Position numbers and translations under genes: made by a program. The notes under the pieces were generated by a model. That model saw only the letters and a list, made by a program, of their open reading frames with translations, made no database searches and was not told the DNA's origin. DNA of 64,000 bases from Bugulina stolonifera (taxonomy: Eukaryota; Bryozoa; Gymnolaemata; Cheilostomatida; Bugulidae): contig OW285189.1 in NCBI GenBank assembly GCA_935421135.1, positions 12,049,072-12,113,071 on the forward strand, read 5' to 3'. Shown one piece after another: positions 60,975 to 64,000 of this stretch; within the stretch, counting starts at the first letter, position 1; each line of letters opens with the position of its first letter.

Positions 60975-63695
60975 ACCTGACAAGATCGACTTGTCCAATA
61001 ACCAATAAGTAGGCCAGTAGTTCAGTCCAGTCAATAGGTACATGTACCTCACAGTCGTATTTACTTAGTATATGACTGTGCTACACTACCTATAAGATCT
61101 ATCCTAGGTGTGCTCATTCTATGAATGTAGTAGGTACAACTAATACCTACTACATTGAATAGATAACACATGGTAGCTGCTACTTAAAGAGAGACAGAGG
61201 GCCAGTACTCCACTGATACCACTAATATGCCTTGCCACTTTTATCCAAGTAGAAGATTTTCTTCATTCACAGACCTATGCATTTTGGACTTTTATCTACA
61301 TTATTTGTACATTGGGATTACGGTGTAAAAATTATTTTGAACAGTTAAATATTTTATAGTGCAGTACACAGTATTATTTATACGTAATTATTATAAAATT
61401 AAATTATTATAAAAAAACCTTATATATATAGCAGGTAGCTTTTAGATATAATTCTAGTCATTTGTTATACAAATAATTCTTGCCACCGTGAGACATTTCT
61501 AGCTTGCTTGCTTTACTGGCCACTACCATGCAGCAATTTCCTCTTACTAGCGAGAACTATATTATTTGTATTTTATATTATGTGCAACTTTATACTGTGA
61601 TACACTGAATAAAAACTGTATACCGGTTGTGATCAACTGCTAAAGGTCTGCTACTAGTATTTAACTGTGACAGACAGCAGAGTTTGCTCAAATGAAGGAT
61701 TATAAGATATTTTACCAACTAGAGTGGGGGATTCTTCACTAGTTGATCAATAATGCTCTGCCACACTGATTATCAAATTTATTTTATTCTAATTTCTGAT
61801 AATTGGTAGTAGAAAAGCTTTAATTTTATAATAATTGGTAACCATGACAGTATTGTACTTATTAGTAATACCATAGTATTATATTTCTATTAGTTGTGTA
61901 CCCTCAACAAGTTAAATACTAGTGGATAGGGTAATGATGTGATGCTAATGTAATTCCAATATACAAATAACTGATCTAGCAGTCGACCATGGCCCATGAT
62001 ATGGTAAAACTCCAGCTAATTTCCATAAAATAATTTTAGAAATGTATGTAATGTAATACAGAACAAAATAATAGCAGCACCCATTAACAAATATATTAGT
62101 GTACAAAACTGAACCAACTCTGTGGTGATTTCAATAGTATTTAAACTAACTCCAATGCTAAACATTATGTAAGTGATTGTGAAAAAATATGAAAATATCA
62201 GTAAAAAGTAAGATGCTGTAATAATTATATTAATTAATTGATAACAATTATAATTTGACCCTACATCCTGCTCGCTAAATACCTTACAAGACGTCAGATG
62301 TACACTGTATGTATTCTATAACTGTACAGTATAATGATGCTGGTGAAAATAGAAGTGTTTATAGAACCTTGGTATGTGTCCCAAATGGGAGGTCAACGTT
62401 TTAGTTGGAGTGGTGTTGGTGTCAACTACAAGGAGAAAACATGATAGCTTGATAAACAACAGTCACAATATACATTTGGGAGTTGGCTAGATGGCAGGCT
62501 ATGGCACTGACCTTGTACTAACCAAACTATTGGTATAACTTAAATGATTGTAGAATATAGTGAGAGTCCAGTAGCAAGAAGTGTTGAAATAGAAGTTTCA
62601 GTTACAAGTATGTACAGGCAGTAGAGAAACATGGAGTCTTATATTGTGTGTTTTAAGATTGAAAATAATTAACTCAATTTTATAAGACAGGGTCTGGCTC
62701 TATTAAAAATTACTACAGAAGATAGCAATCTACATCTGCCCCAGTTCTGTTATCTCATATGCTTTCTCTGAGCATTCATTAGTTGATGGAGATGAATATA
62801 ATGAGTATAGTAGGTGTCTGGCAAGTACTTGTAATTTAGGTTAGCAGTTAGCAGAAATCACAAAGATGCAGCTTTGATTTTCCAACCCAATAAGCGCAAC
62901 AATCGCTAAAAATTGGTAACATTAAATGAACCTAGAAAGCATAGCATGAAGTTCTTTAATAATTTTTTAAAATTTATTTTTAGCTTGAGAAGAGGCACTA
63001 ATGCTAATAATCATGGGATCAAGAAGATGGGACCAGCTGTGAATGTTACCAATAGTTAGCAGTGCATAAACATGGAAATGAGCCAGGAGGGCAACCATCG
63101 TGCTGTGAGAGCCTATCCCTGTAGAACATGTACTGGTTCATCAGCAACATTGGATAAAGGAAGAAAACCGAAACTGCATCTTCTATCAGTAAATGATTAT
63201 ATGCTATAGGAAAAGGATGTATTAGATGTTAGACAGTCACAACGCTCAGTTTCATGTGCTTTATGCCTATCTATACATTGCATACTACAAACACACTGCA
63301 CATCTATCTTACCGAACTGGCAACCTTAGATGGTTTGTGTACCACTCGGTCATCCTTTTGACTTTCCAATTGCCTAAATCTAACATCAACTCAACCAAAT
63401 CATATAATAAACTGACAAAAATTAATCAGCAATTTTATTAATCCTCTAGTACAACTACTTCCACTAACTTGGAGTTATCACCCCTTACTGGGCATTTTTA
63501 TTGAAGAGTGGACATTCCTGGAATATCTATTTTGGCATAAGATATACATGTAACACTTGAATCGATACTTCGTTTCCTAAAACTTGCTTCACTAGTAAAA
63601 AAAGATAACCAATTTCTTAGTAACACAATACAGACAACTTGGGAGTTAAATGCCCTTACTATGGACAAAAAAGCAGAGAGAGCAATAACACTTAC
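60975..63695. other. WNK 3' untranslated region and intergenic DNA
   Basis: AATAAA at 61608-61613 is the likely WNK poly(A) signal, 634 nt after the stop codon. From 61650 to 63690 the sequence is AT-rich with no recognised gene, repeat family or RNA. The 71-codon frame at 63226-63441 has no resemblance to known proteins. Confidence 0.45.
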
Positions 63696-63904
63696 TTGTT
63701 CATCAGATTTTTTGCTGCACCTGCAGTTGGAATATAATCGTTCTCATTCGAGTCTGAGGACTTAACACCATTGTCGTTGGTTTCAGGTGTGTTTTCATAC
63801 TCCCCACCTTCTGGCTCTAGGCGGTCCAGTGAGGAGGCTTCGTTAATTGACTCGCTTGGGTCTGTGGCTACTACTGATGTTGGTCGCAGGGGAGTAGGAG
63901 TTGG
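63696..63904 (-). CDS. Coding exon of an unrecognised gene at the right edge
   Basis: A 209-nt minus-strand segment bounded by an acceptor (CAATTTTAG at 63905) and a donor (AACAA|GTAAGT at 63696/63695) is fully open in one frame. It begins PTPTPLRPTSVVATDPSESI, is acidic and Ser/Asn-rich in the middle, and ends NDYIPTAGAAKNLMNK. AAKNLMNK-like endings occur before motifs in several cytoskeletal proteins, but this is too short to assign. Neither the start nor the stop codon is in the window. Confidence 0.42.
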
Positions 63905-64000
63905 CTAAAATTGTTAGTAAACTCAGTGTGACCTTATATATTAGTGGGTAAAAGTATTCAGTGTACGGACAGTTCACCTGTCACAGCGAACATTGTTATT

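Overview
The window is nuclear genomic DNA of an animal. It is AT-rich, and its genes have many short GT-AG introns of roughly 80 bp to 2 kb. The gene content is animal: PHACTR, syntenin, ANKRD29, HECTD3, NME6, a PGC-1-family coactivator and WNK. Small introns and abundant TACATGTA-type palindromes would suit an early-branching invertebrate such as a demosponge, but the species is my inference and was not tested. Exon structures were built by hand from splice consensus, reading-frame phase and similarity to remembered human families.

Layout, left to right. The 5' exons of a PHACTR-like gene (minus) run off the left edge. A shared promoter region separates it from a complete syntenin gene (plus, 5 coding exons). 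Syntenin converges on an ANKRD29-like ankyrin gene (minus, 9 coding exons), and both appear to use one palindromic poly(A) region. After 2.6 kb without a recognised gene come ribosomal protein S21 (plus, 4 coding exons) and HECTD3 (plus, 16 coding exons, 862 aa). HECTD3 is tail-to-tail with NME6 (minus, 6 coding exons). Next are a PGC-1/PRC-type coactivator (minus, 13 coding exons, about 862 aa), a repeat-rich 6 kb intergenic stretch, a coiled-coil gene of uncertain identity (plus, 5 exons), a tentative small minus-strand spliced gene, a complete WNK kinase (plus, 18 coding exons, 1319 aa), and one coding exon of an unrecognised minus-strand gene at the right edge.

Mobile and repetitive DNA includes a Penelope-type GIY-YIG fragment and a fold-back MITE in HECTD3 introns, a 0.55 kb TIR element, a second MITE family with two copies, an LTR-like fragment, two tRNA-derived SINE candidates, and a GC-rich duplicated unit upstream of HECTD3.

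The genes do not form an operon-like system. Functions cover actin and PP1 regulation, exosome and PDZ scaffolding, translation, ubiquitination, nucleotide metabolism, mitochondrial transcriptional coactivation and ion-homeostasis signalling. I see no clearly new multi-gene system. The items most worth a second look are the PGC-1-family protein with its HCF-binding DHDY motif, the unidentified coiled-coil and minus-strand genes, the candidate poison exon in HECTD3, and the convergent poly(A) arrangements.
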